This document shows positions 32,988 to 40,870 of a stretch of 46,021 bases of DNA, piece after piece. Each line of letters begins with the position of its first letter. The first letter of the stretch is position 1. This DNA is from Maribacter sp. (GTDB taxonomy: Bacteria; Bacteroidota; Bacteroidia; Flavobacteriales; Flavobacteriaceae): NCBI GenBank assembly GCA_022865355.1, contig JALHST010000029.1, positions 1-46,021 on the forward strand. The letters run 5' to 3'. Under the pieces are notes generated by a model that saw nothing but the letters and a program-made list of their open reading frames with translations, was not told the origin of the DNA and did no database searches. The translations under genes and the position numbers were made by a program.

Positions 32988-34571
32988 ATGTTGCCAAAGC
33001 ATAAAGTTTTGTCCCTGCTCCTTGCAGGGACACTTATTTGGTCCTGTAAGGACCATCGGACCGGTGCTGCGAATGTTGTTGATGCTGTTAAACCCAATAT
33101 CATTTATATACTTGCCGATGATCTTGGCTATGGGGAAATCGGGGCCTATGGGCAGGAAAAAATAGAGACCCCCAACATTGATGCCTTGGCCAAAAATGGT
33201 ATGCTTTTCACCCAACATTATACCAGTGCCCCGGTCTGTGCCCCGGCACGTTATATGTTTTTAACGGGGAAGCATTCCGGGCATGCCTATATACGTGGGA
33301 ATGATGAATGGGGGGAGCGCGGGGATGTTTGGAACTATATTGCCATGGCAGAAGATTCTACCTTGGAAGGTCAAAAACCGATGCCCGAAAATACGATTAC
33401 ACTAGGCCATCGGCTCCAAGAAGTCGGTTATCAAACCGCGCTGATCGGAAAATGGGGCTTGGGGGCGCCCCAAACACAATCGATACCCAACGAAATGGGC
33501 TTTAATTTCTTCTTCGGGTATAATTGCCAGCGGCAGGCCCATACCTATTACCCCTTGCATCTCTATAAAAATAAGAATCGTGTACACCTGGCCAACGATA
33601 CGGTCGCCCCGAATACGAAATTGCCCAAAGGGGCCGATATTCATGATTCGGCAAATTATTTGGCCTACACCTTAAAAGACTATGCACCGGATTTGATGTT
33701 CAAGGAACTCTCTAATTTTGTAGCGATAAACAAAGACCATCCCTTCTTTTTATATTGGGCTACCCCCATACCACATGTCGCCATTCAAGCCCCTCAGAAA
33801 TGGGTAGATCATTATATTGCCAAGTTTGGCGAAGAAACGCCCTATTTGGGGGACAAAGGCTATTTTCCTCATAAAAATCCACATGCAGGCTACGCCGCGA
33901 TGATATCCTACTTGGATGAAAATATTGGCAAATTGGTGCAACAACTCAAAGAGGAAGGCATCTACGACCAAACCGTTATTATTTTCACCTCTGATAACGG
34001 ACCCAGTTATGCAGGTGGAGCCGACCCTGAATTTTTCAATAGTGCGCGGCCTTTTGCTGGGATCTATGGCAAAGGGAAAGGTTTTGTATATGAAGGCGGG
34101 ATACGGGTACCCATGATCGCTTCTTGGCCGGGACATATTAAAGCAGGAAGCCGCACCGAACATGTTTCGGCACAGTACGATATGCTGGCCACGCTTTCTG
34201 ATATTGCCGGGTTTGAAATTCCTGAAGTAACTGACGGTATCAGTTTTTCGCCAACTCTTTTTTCGGAGGAGAACCAGAAAGAGCATGACTTCATGTATTG
34301 GGAATTTCCGGAATATGGGGGGCAGGTGGCTATTCGGATCGGGGATTGGAAAGTGATACGGCAAAACTTGAAAAATGAGAAGGAAATACCCTCTCTTGAA
34401 GTTTATAATCTTTTGGATGACCCTCTGGAAACTAAAAATCTTGCGGATGTCCATCCAGAAATTATAAAAAAAGCGGTCGAAATTTTCAAGCAGCAACATA
34501 CCAATGCCGAAGTTGAGCGATTTCGTATTCCGTCAATCGAAAACGGACTGCTCGGTGAAGCCCGGCACTAG
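32988..34571 (+). CDS. S1-family sulfatase lipoprotein
   Basis: I chose the ATG at 32988 instead of an in-frame ATG at 32925 that overlaps the previous gene: it yields a lipoprotein signal (MLPKHKVLSLLLAGTLIWSC, Cys20) and a 10-bp spacing. The 527-residue protein has the type I sulfatase core: N-terminal metal-binding PNIIYILADDLGYGE, the formylglycine motif C84-A-P-A-R88 followed by TGKHSGH, IGKWGLG, and a second metal-site TSDNGPS. It hydrolyses sulfate esters, probably from a carbohydrate, on the periplasmic or surface side. Cys84 needs conversion to formylglycine; a formylglycine-generating enzyme is encoded 1.3 kb downstream. Confidence 0.94.
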   Translation: MLPKHKVLSLLLAGTLIWSCKDHRTGAANVVDAVKPNIIYILADDLGYGEIGAYGQEKIETPNIDALAKNGMLFTQHYTSAPVCAPARYMFLTGKHSGHAYIRGNDEWGERGDVWNYIAMAEDSTLEGQKPMPENTITLGHRLQEVGYQTALIGKWGLGAPQTQSIPNEMGFNFFFGYNCQRQAHTYYPLHLYKNKNRVHLANDTVAPNTKLPKGADIHDSANYLAYTLKDYAPDLMFKELSNFVAINKDHPFFLYWATPIPHVAIQAPQKWVDHYIAKFGEETPYLGDKGYFPHKNPHAGYAAMISYLDENIGKLVQQLKEEGIYDQTVIIFTSDNGPSYAGGADPEFFNSARPFAGIYGKGKGFVYEGGIRVPMIASWPGHIKAGSRTEHVSAQYDMLATLSDIAGFEIPEVTDGISFSPTLFSEENQKEHDFMYWEFPEYGGQVAIRIGDWKVIRQNLKNEKEIPSLEVYNLLDDPLETKNLADVHPEIIKKAVEIFKQQHTNAEVERFRIPSIENGLLGEARH

Positions 34572-34595
34572 GCAACTCCATGCCATGACTTCGAC

Positions 34596-35789
34596 CTACT
34601 CTTGCGTTGAAAATTTGTAGACCGTAGTCGATTTATACTCCAGACCAGGGGCAAGAATTGTGCTCGGAAAAGCATTTTGATTGGGAGAATCGGGAAAATG
34701 TTGCGTCTCCAAACAGATGGATCCCCTGAATACATACGGTTTTCCTTTTTTTCCAAGGGTGGTACCATCTAAAAAATTTCCGGTGTAGACCTGAACTCCG
34801 GGTTCACTGGTAAAGACCTCCATAACCCTGCCACTTTTAGGTTCAATTACCTTTGCGGCAAAAACGAGTCCGTCTTCATTTTTTGGTCCAGAATTCAGGA
34901 TAAAATTATGATCATACCCGTTGCCTATTTTAAGTTGTGGAAAATCGGCGCCAATATCCTGACCGAGGGTTTTCGGTGTTCTAAAATCGAAGGGCGTATT
35001 CACCACCGGCATGAGTTCTCCCGTAGGAATCAAACCTTCATCTACGGCATTAAAACGATCGGCGTTTATTTGTACTATATGATCATCGATGGTCCCGTTT
35101 CCGGCGCCTTTCAGATTGAAAAAAGAATGATTGGTCAGGTTTACGGGGGTTTTCTTGTCGGTGGTGGCCAAGTAATTTATTTTCAATTCGTTGGTATCGC
35201 TCAATGTATAATCAACGGTAACATCCAGATTCCCGGGATAGCCTTCTTCCATATCGGGTGAAATTCTATGAAACCTTATGTAGTTGGGAGCAATCGAATC
35301 TACATCCCATACGACTGATTCAAATCCTTTTAAACCGCCATGCAAATGATTCTTGCCATTGTTTTTTGCCAACTCATAGGTGGTTCCATCTAAGGTAAAC
35401 TGGCCATTGGCGATCCTATTGCCATACCGGCCAATGACCGAACCGAAATATTTACCACTGGGTTTTTCATACCCCTCAAGGGTAGCGGCCCCTAAAACGA
35501 CATCCTCCATTTTCCCATTTTTATCCGGCACCAGTAAAGAAACCAAATGCTGTCCGTAATTGGTAAAAGTTGCTTCGATTCCGTTTTTGTTCCTCAGGAC
35601 ATAAAGTGAAACGGGCTTGTCATCGACCATACGTTCAAAATCAGCTTTTGCGATTCCCGAATGGGTCGTATCGGGCAGACTTTGGGCGGTGTTTTGATCG
35701 GTCTCATTTTTTGCTGATTTTTCCTTGCAGCTGAAAGCGCCTAAAAGTAGCAATACGACAAGAAGCTTAGGTAATACGGTAATTTTCAT
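34596..35789 (-). CDS. galM: Aldose 1-epimerase, lipoprotein
   Basis: The frame is open to 36032, but the ATG at 35789 gives a 397-residue protein with a lipoprotein signal (MKITVLPKLLVVLLLLGAFSC, Cys21) and avoids overlap with the divergent gene. GalM motifs are present: FGSVIGRYGNRIANG, NHLHGG, NLTNHSFFNLKG, NGYDHNFIL, VYTGNFLDG, and ICLETQHFPDSPNQ with the catalytic Glu; His is in the LTNHSFF segment. It equilibrates alpha and beta anomers of galactose or other aldoses, here outside the cytoplasm, preparing released sugars for uptake. It converges with the sulfatase gene (24 bp between stops) and diverges from the FGE/galK pair over a 64-bp gap. Confidence 0.94.
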   Translation of the reverse strand: MKITVLPKLLVVLLLLGAFSCKEKSAKNETDQNTAQSLPDTTHSGIAKADFERMVDDKPVSLYVLRNKNGIEATFTNYGQHLVSLLVPDKNGKMEDVVLGAATLEGYEKPSGKYFGSVIGRYGNRIANGQFTLDGTTYELAKNNGKNHLHGGLKGFESVVWDVDSIAPNYIRFHRISPDMEEGYPGNLDVTVDYTLSDTNELKINYLATTDKKTPVNLTNHSFFNLKGAGNGTIDDHIVQINADRFNAVDEGLIPTGELMPVVNTPFDFRTPKTLGQDIGADFPQLKIGNGYDHNFILNSGPKNEDGLVFAAKVIEPKSGRVMEVFTSEPGVQVYTGNFLDGTTLGKKGKPYVFRGSICLETQHFPDSPNQNAFPSTILAPGLEYKSTTVYKFSTQE

Positions 35790-35853
35790 TTGTTTTTTCT
35801 TAGGTTTATGAAGATATAAAATAACTTTACAAATTAGACCGAATATAAGCAAA

Positions 35854-36996
35854 ATGCGGATCTCCCTTTTTAAACTATGTCTCTTTTCGGTATTTGCAAT
35901 TGCCTTGTCAGGGTGCAGGCAGCAAAGCCGTGTACAAAATAGGACGCCTACAATAATTGACAGATCGGACAGCGAGGTTTCAATTGGCATTCTTACGACG
36001 ATGCCCGAGAATCTATCGGTACCTACTGGCATGGTGTGGATACCTGGAGGCGTATTTGAACAGGGTGCCGTTGCTCAGGACAAGCTCGCCATGGCGCATG
36101 AAAAGCCCGCCCATAGGGTAGCTGTAGATGGATTTTTTATGGCCCTTACCGAGGTGACCAATGCGCAATTCGAAAAATTCGTAAAAGAAACAGGGTACGT
36201 TACGATTGCCGAGAGGGCAATAGATTGGGAGGAGATTAAAAAACAGCTTCCAGAAGGCACTCCCAAACCTCCTGATAGTATTATGCAACCGGGAGCCTTG
36301 ACTTTTAAAAAATCAGAGACCTCCGTTCCCAATTTATATGATTTTTCGCAATGGTGGCAATGGACTATTGGAGCGAATTGGCGACACCCCAAAGGACCCG
36401 GTACTTCGATAAAAGGAAAAGAGGACTACCCGGTCGTGCAAATTGCCTATGAAGATGCGATTGCCTATTGCGATTGGGCCGGCAGACGATTGCCCACCGA
36501 GGCCGAATGGGAGTGGGCTGCGCGGGGAAATAATAAAAATAACATCTATTTTTGGGGGGACGATGCGTCACTTTTGCATCAAAACGCCAATACATGGGAA
36601 GGTGAATTTCCTGTGACCAATACGTTGATGGATGGTTTCGAGTTTCTGGCCCCAGTAAAATCGTACCCCCCAAATGGATATGGGCTCTATGATATGGCTG
36701 GAAATGTGTGGGAATGGACCAGTGATTGGTATAATTCAAACTACTATAATGAACTGGCCCTCCAACCTAAGGTCCCCAAAAATCCCTTGGGCGCCGCGAG
36801 CCCCAATAACGAAAGAGATCCATTGGCTAGGGAGAAAATAATGAAAGGAGGCTCTTTTTTATGTAGCGCATCGTATTGTGCCAGTTATCGCATCTCTGCA
36901 CGAATGGCCACCAGTTTGGATTCTTCGCTTGAACATTTGGGGTTTCGAACCGTTGCTGCCGTCGCAATGATTCAATCAAAAAATAATCAGAACTAA
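35854..36996 (+). CDS. Exported formylglycine-generating enzyme (sulfatase modifying factor) lipoprotein
   Basis: The 380-residue protein has a lipoprotein signal (IALSGC, Cys21) and an FGE-sulfatase domain from GMVWIPGGVFEQG to the C-terminus. Both catalytic cysteines of true FGEs are present: Cys337 and Cys342 in GGSFLCSASYC, followed by YRISARM and LGFRTV. LPTEAEWEWAARG and YDMAGNVWEWTSDW are family hallmarks. It should oxidise the sulfatase Cys in CxPxR to formylglycine using O2. Since both this enzyme and the neighbouring sulfatase carry export signals, maturation after translocation is implied. It is followed 5 bp later by galactokinase. Confidence 0.92.
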   Translation: MRISLFKLCLFSVFAIALSGCRQQSRVQNRTPTIIDRSDSEVSIGILTTMPENLSVPTGMVWIPGGVFEQGAVAQDKLAMAHEKPAHRVAVDGFFMALTEVTNAQFEKFVKETGYVTIAERAIDWEEIKKQLPEGTPKPPDSIMQPGALTFKKSETSVPNLYDFSQWWQWTIGANWRHPKGPGTSIKGKEDYPVVQIAYEDAIAYCDWAGRRLPTEAEWEWAARGNNKNNIYFWGDDASLLHQNANTWEGEFPVTNTLMDGFEFLAPVKSYPPNGYGLYDMAGNVWEWTSDWYNSNYYNELALQPKVPKNPLGAASPNNERDPLAREKIMKGGSFLCSASYCASYRISARMATSLDSSLEHLGFRTVAAVAMIQSKNNQN

Positions 36997-37001
36997 TAGG
37001 G

Positions 37002-38141
37002 ATGCAATTCTTAAAGAATTTTAGACCAGAATTGATTATCGAATCGCCAGGGAGAATAAATTTAATCGGCGAGCATACCGATTATAACCTAGGGTATGTC
37101 CTTCCGACTGCCATTGAAAAACATATTACGTTTTCATTTCAGAAAAATGGTTCCATAAGTGATTGCAACTTTTTCAGTAAAGGCTGGGATGTTGGTTTTA
37201 AAGCCGATTTGAAAGAGCTATCAAGAAGTTCCGTAACGTGGGAAAATTATGTTCTGGGGGTCCTGTTCGAAATCACAAAACGAACCAATAAGCTGAGGGG
37301 CTTTAACTGTGTTTTAGAAAGCAATCTACCCCAGGGTTCCGGGCTGAGCTCTTCGGCAGCCTTGGAATGCGGCCTAGCCTTTGGCCTCAATGAACTTTTT
37401 GCACTGGGACTTTCTAAAATGGATATCGTAAAGCTTTCCCAAACTGCGGAGCATACGTATGTAGGGACACAATGCGGTATTATGGACCAATTTGCGTCGG
37501 TAATGAGTGAAACGGGCCACGGTATTCTATTGGATTGCAGAAGTTTAAGCTATGATTTGATACCACTTGTGCTTGCCCCTTATAAAATCATATTATTGAA
37601 TACGGGCGTTTCGCATGATTTGGCGACCAGTGAATACAATGTGCGGAAATTTGAATGTGAAGAAGGGGTATCGATCATAAAGCAAACCTATCCACAGATA
37701 CATTCCCTTCGAGAAGTGACCCCCGAAATGTTGATAGCCAATAAGCACAAGATGCGGGAGGTGGTTTATAGAAGATGTTCCTTCATACTGCAGGAAAACA
37801 AACGGGTATTGCAAATGGCCGATGCCTTAAAAAAATATGATTTTAAAGCGGCTGGAAACCTATTATATGAAGCACATACGGGTATCAGCGAGTTATACGA
37901 GGTAAGCTGTAAGGAATCTGATTTCTTGGTAGATTTTTCAAAAGGGTATACGGCCGTTTTAGGCGCGCGTCAGACCGGTGGGGGTTTTGGGGGCTGTACT
38001 TTGCATTTGGTCCATCAGGAAGCGGTTTCTCAATTTATAACCGAGGCAACCCATGAATATCGAAAGCAATTTGGAATACAACTTACCGCTTTCGAAGTTT
38101 CTCCAAGCAAAGGAACATCGATATCGTTCGTAGGCCAATAA
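37002..38141 (+). CDS. galK: Galactokinase
   Basis: At 379 residues it matches galactokinase length (E. coli 382). All GHMP signatures are visible: the galactokinase motif PGRINLIGEHTDYNLGYVLP near residue 17, the ATP-binding PQGSGLSSSAALECG near 103, and TGGGFGGCTLHLV near the C-terminus; CGIMDQFAS carries the catalytic Asp region. It phosphorylates alpha-D-galactose to galactose 1-phosphate in the cytoplasm. It follows the FGE gene with 5 bp spacing, and galM is divergent next door; galT is not in the window. This indicates that galactose is among the sugars released by the local glycan machinery. Confidence 0.96.
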   Translation: MQFLKNFRPELIIESPGRINLIGEHTDYNLGYVLPTAIEKHITFSFQKNGSISDCNFFSKGWDVGFKADLKELSRSSVTWENYVLGVLFEITKRTNKLRGFNCVLESNLPQGSGLSSSAALECGLAFGLNELFALGLSKMDIVKLSQTAEHTYVGTQCGIMDQFASVMSETGHGILLDCRSLSYDLIPLVLAPYKIILLNTGVSHDLATSEYNVRKFECEEGVSIIKQTYPQIHSLREVTPEMLIANKHKMREVVYRRCSFILQENKRVLQMADALKKYDFKAAGNLLYEAHTGISELYEVSCKESDFLVDFSKGYTAVLGARQTGGGFGGCTLHLVHQEAVSQFITEATHEYRKQFGIQLTAFEVSPSKGTSISFVGQ

Positions 38142-38177
38142 ATAGGACTTAAAGCCCCCACCATGGATAAGGGATGT

Positions 38178-38885
38178 TTAACCTTGCATTAGGGCCTCTT
38201 CCAATGCGATTTTTTTATGTTTACTAAGGGGAATTTCATGACCTTCGATTTCAACAAAAGCCGAATTAAATTTCTCAACTTTATCCAAATTGACGATATA
38301 CGATTTATGTATCCTCAAGAACCTATCTTCGGGCAGGAGGGCCATAAATGATTTCATAGTCGAAAGGACCAATATATTACCATATTCGGTGATCAATTTT
38401 ATATAATCTCCAAAACCTTGGACCCAATTAATATGCTTCAGGAAGACTTTTACTTTTTTAAGATCACTGTTGACATAGATATAATCATTATCCACATCAA
38501 TATTCTCAGATCTAACATAGTTTAGCAGCGCCCGTTTTATTGATTCGTTGAATCGTTCTTTTGTAATTGGTTTTAGCAAATAGTCGGTTACATTATGATC
38601 AAAAGCTCGCAACGCGTAGGTAGGATTGCTAGTAATCAAAATAATCTGAGGCGTGATTTCAAGTGATTCAATTAATTCAAATCCATTGACCACAGGCATC
38701 TCTACATCTAGAAAAATAAGATCCACCTCGTTTCGCTTGATACTTGCCCTGGCATTGATGCCATTTTCAAAAACATCTACCAATGCTAAATTGGGATGCT
38801 TTTCTATGAGCGCTGTCAGAGCCGCACGCTGAACCGCTGAATCATCGATTACCATGCATTTTAATAGGGGCGTAATAGTATTCAT
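38178..38885 (-). CDS. LytTR-family response regulator (orphan)
   Basis: A 235-residue protein with an N-terminal receiver domain (MVIDDSAVQRAAL, phospho-acceptor Asp60 in FLDVEMP, Thr/Ser in ITSNPTYALRAFD, Lys in LLKPITKERF) and a C-terminal LytTR DNA-binding domain (RFLRIHKSYIVNLDKVEKF, IPLSKHKK). No LytS-type histidine kinase is adjacent; such orphans are usual in Bacteroidota, where the partner kinase is coded elsewhere. It converges with galK. Its targets are not evident from the sequence. Confidence 0.94.
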   Translation of the reverse strand: MNTITPLLKCMVIDDSAVQRAALTALIEKHPNLALVDVFENGINARASIKRNEVDLIFLDVEMPVVNGFELIESLEITPQIILITSNPTYALRAFDHNVTDYLLKPITKERFNESIKRALLNYVRSENIDVDNDYIYVNSDLKKVKVFLKHINWVQGFGDYIKLITEYGNILVLSTMKSFMALLPEDRFLRIHKSYIVNLDKVEKFNSAFVEIEGHEIPLSKHKKIALEEALMQG

Positions 38886-38978
38886 AGTTTACCGATTACC
38901 ATTGAAATTAAAAAAGCAACCTGAGTCGAAGTGTATATACTCTTTGAATCTTTGTGGGGTATAGTACTAATTCATTTA

Positions 38979-38986
38979 CAAAGATA
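38979..38986 (-). promoter_or_regulatory. Candidate -7 box (TATCTTTG) for the response regulator
   Basis: On the minus strand this reads TATCTTTG, an exact TAnnTTTG match, 94 bp upstream of the regulator start. An exact TTG at the usual -33 distance is not visible. Confidence 0.35.
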
Positions 38987-39276
38987 GTAGGTATTTGCGA
39001 ATCACATTTGTAAATCACTCATATATTGTTAGATAAGCAGTAATTTTCACCTCAGTGAAGGTATCCTTATTCAGAACTTGTGTAGCCCTAATCTATTTTG
39101 GTCACATAGGATGGAATGGTTTATAAAAGAGATGATGAGTGAGCGGTATCATCTCGATACATCCGGGGAATGAAACTACCCAAAAGCCTAATACCCTTTC
39201 ATTACTTTCTAATAGAGCTATTTAGAAAACATATAACTTTTGATAACTTTTAATGTAAGTTTTTTTACAAAAATCC

Positions 39277-39284
39277 TACTTTTG
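39277..39284 (+). promoter_or_regulatory. Candidate -7 box (TACTTTTG) for trxB
   Basis: Exact TAnnTTTG match just upstream of trxB. With transcription expected to begin about 6-8 nt after the box, the first ATG at 39290 would be at or before the mRNA start, which favours one of the internal ATGs (39299 or 39314). Confidence 0.4.
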
Positions 39285-39313
39285 TTTAGATGAATACAAT
39301 GAAGAACATACAT

Positions 39314-40279
39314 ATGGCAGCGAAATTGGAACGATTGAAAACATTGATAATAGGATCAGGTCCTGCGGGTTATACCGCGGCAATATATGCAGCGCGGGCA
39401 GATTTAAAACCGGTCGTGTATACCGGACTGGAGCCGGGTGGCCAATTGACTACAACCACCGAGGTTGATAATTTTCCCGGTTACCCAGATGGTATAGATG
39501 GTCCGGCGATGATGGTTCAGCTTCAAAAACAGGCGGAACGCTTTGGTACCGAAGTACGATTTGGTGTGGTAACTGCGGTTGAATTGAGCAATGAAGTTGG
39601 CGGAATCCATAAAGTAACCATTGATGATACAACGGCAATTGAAGCCGAGACCATAATTATATCTACCGGTGCCACAGCGAAATATCTGAACATACCAAGT
39701 GAGCAACGCCTGAGAGGTGGAGGTGTATCGGCCTGTGCGGTATGTGATGGCTTTTTTTATAAAGGTCAGGATGTGGCTATCGTGGGGGCTGGGGATACCG
39801 CAGCGGAAGAAGCCTCCTACTTGGCGAATATATGTAAGAAGGTAACCATGTTAGTGCGTAAAGATCATATGCGGGCTTCCAAAGCCATGCAGAATCGGGT
39901 CAGCAGTCTTTCAAATATTGAAATTCGATATAATTCCGAAATTGACGAAGTTTTGGGTGATCAAGTCGTTGAAGGCTTACGAATTGTTAACAATAAGACT
40001 GGTGAAAAAGAGGATATTAAAATAACCGGACTTTTTATTGCCATCGGACATACCCCCAATACCGATATTTTTAAGGGACAGTTGGATATGGACGAGGTGG
40101 GGTATATACTTACGAAAGGAAAATCTACAAAGACCAATAAGCCAGGCGTTTTCGCTTGTGGGGATGCACAAGATAAAGAATACCGCCAGGCCGTCACCGC
40201 AGCGGGAACCGGCTGTATGGCCGCCTTGGATGCGGAGCGGTATTTGGCGACCATAGAAACTCCGGAAGTAGTAGCATAA
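39314..40279 (+). CDS. trxB: Thioredoxin-disulfide reductase
   Basis: The protein has the FAD-binding LIIGSGPAGYTAAIYAARA motif, EPGGQLTTTTEVDNFPGYP, the redox-active Cys141-Ala-Val-Cys144 pair, the NADPH-binding VGAGDTAAEEA motif, and GVFACGDAQDKEYRQAVTAAGTG. It reduces thioredoxin with NADPH. The start at 39314 (MAAKLERLKTLI) gives 321 residues, the same as E. coli TrxB, and agrees with the position of the -7 box; in-frame ATGs at 39290 and 39299 would add 8 or 5 residues. It is monocistronic: divergent gene on the left, terminator on the right. Confidence 0.96.
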   Translation: MAAKLERLKTLIIGSGPAGYTAAIYAARADLKPVVYTGLEPGGQLTTTTEVDNFPGYPDGIDGPAMMVQLQKQAERFGTEVRFGVVTAVELSNEVGGIHKVTIDDTTAIEAETIIISTGATAKYLNIPSEQRLRGGGVSACAVCDGFFYKGQDVAIVGAGDTAAEEASYLANICKKVTMLVRKDHMRASKAMQNRVSSLSNIEIRYNSEIDEVLGDQVVEGLRIVNNKTGEKEDIKITGLFIAIGHTPNTDIFKGQLDMDEVGYILTKGKSTKTNKPGVFACGDAQDKEYRQAVTAAGTGCMAALDAERYLATIETPEVVA

Positions 40280-40297
40280 TACTTCTTGAGATACGTT

Positions 40298-40326
40298 AAA
40301 AAAAGCCACGGAAGTGGCGTTTTTTA
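40298..40326. terminator. Bidirectional intrinsic terminator
   Basis: A GCCAC / GTGGC stem (40305-40309 and 40314-40318) with a GGAA loop is flanked by seven A on the left and a T-run on the right, so it can stop both trxB (plus) and the convergent small secreted-protein gene (minus). Confidence 0.8.
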
Positions 40327-40336
40327 TTTGAATGAC

Positions 40337-40789
40337 CTAGTCGATTCGTTTGTAATTCTCCGAAAAAGTGCGTTGTCCTTCGGCATCTACCGAAATTTGG
40401 CTGTACCAATCATCCCCCAACTTTAATTCAAAGTTGTAAACGCTCAGCGTATCTGATATTCTTCTCATGGATGTCGACATATATTCGAGTGTTTCGGCCA
40501 GCGTACTGTCGGTGGCTTTATAGGAGCCATAACCAAACCATTCAATGGAGTCTGTGGGTACGTAACGCGTCCACATTACTTTGCCGTTGTAGTACATTTT
40601 TATTTGTCGATAGCCGTTGGCCGTTGGGGTTGTATCTGAAACATTGACACCATCCCGATAATTGTAGAAGCTTACGAGTTCCCAAGTACCCTCAATTGAT
40701 TTCTGAAAGGCTCTTGATCTTGGCTCAGGGTAATCGGTGGCAGAAACCAGCATGAGCATCAAGAAAACAAGTGCAAGTAACTTTTTCAT
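40337..40789 (-). CDS. Small secreted lipocalin-like protein
   Basis: A 150-residue protein with a signal peptide (MKKLLALVFLMLMLVSA) and a domain starting with IEGTWELVSFYNYRDG, then ANGYRQIKMYYNGKVMWTRY, DSIEWFGYGSYK and LEYMSTSMRR. The opening GTWELVSF and beta-rich pattern suggest a small calycin/lipocalin-like barrel, as in DUF4488-type proteins of Bacteroidota; the exact family is tentative. No catalytic motif is visible. It converges with trxB over a shared terminator and stands alone on the other side. Function unknown. Confidence 0.85.
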   Translation of the reverse strand: MKKLLALVFLMLMLVSATDYPEPRSRAFQKSIEGTWELVSFYNYRDGVNVSDTTPTANGYRQIKMYYNGKVMWTRYVPTDSIEWFGYGSYKATDSTLAETLEYMSTSMRRISDTLSVYNFELKLGDDWYSQISVDAEGQRTFSENYKRID

Positions 40790-40870
40790 GGTCTTTTACT
40801 TTAGAGTTAATGATTATTTATCCATCAAAAGTTACAAAAAAATAATGTTGTAATACTAATTCAAAAATAA

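Larger units (their letters stand above)
38886..39289. other. Divergent intergenic region, 404 bp
   Basis: The region separates the minus-strand response regulator from the plus-strand trxB. It holds one TAnnTTTG match for each direction: TATCTTTG on the minus strand (38986-38979, about 94 bp upstream of the regulator) and TACTTTTG on the plus strand at 39277-39284. I see no small gene in between. Confidence 0.5.

Noticed and set aside
32925-34571. Longer sulfatase starting at ATG 32925
   Set aside because: It overlaps the oxidoreductase gene by about 50 bp and hides the lipoprotein signal starting at 32988.
34596-36032. 478-codon version of the aldose epimerase
   Set aside because: The extra 81 residues overlap the divergent FGE gene and would bury the clear lipoprotein signal that begins at 35789.
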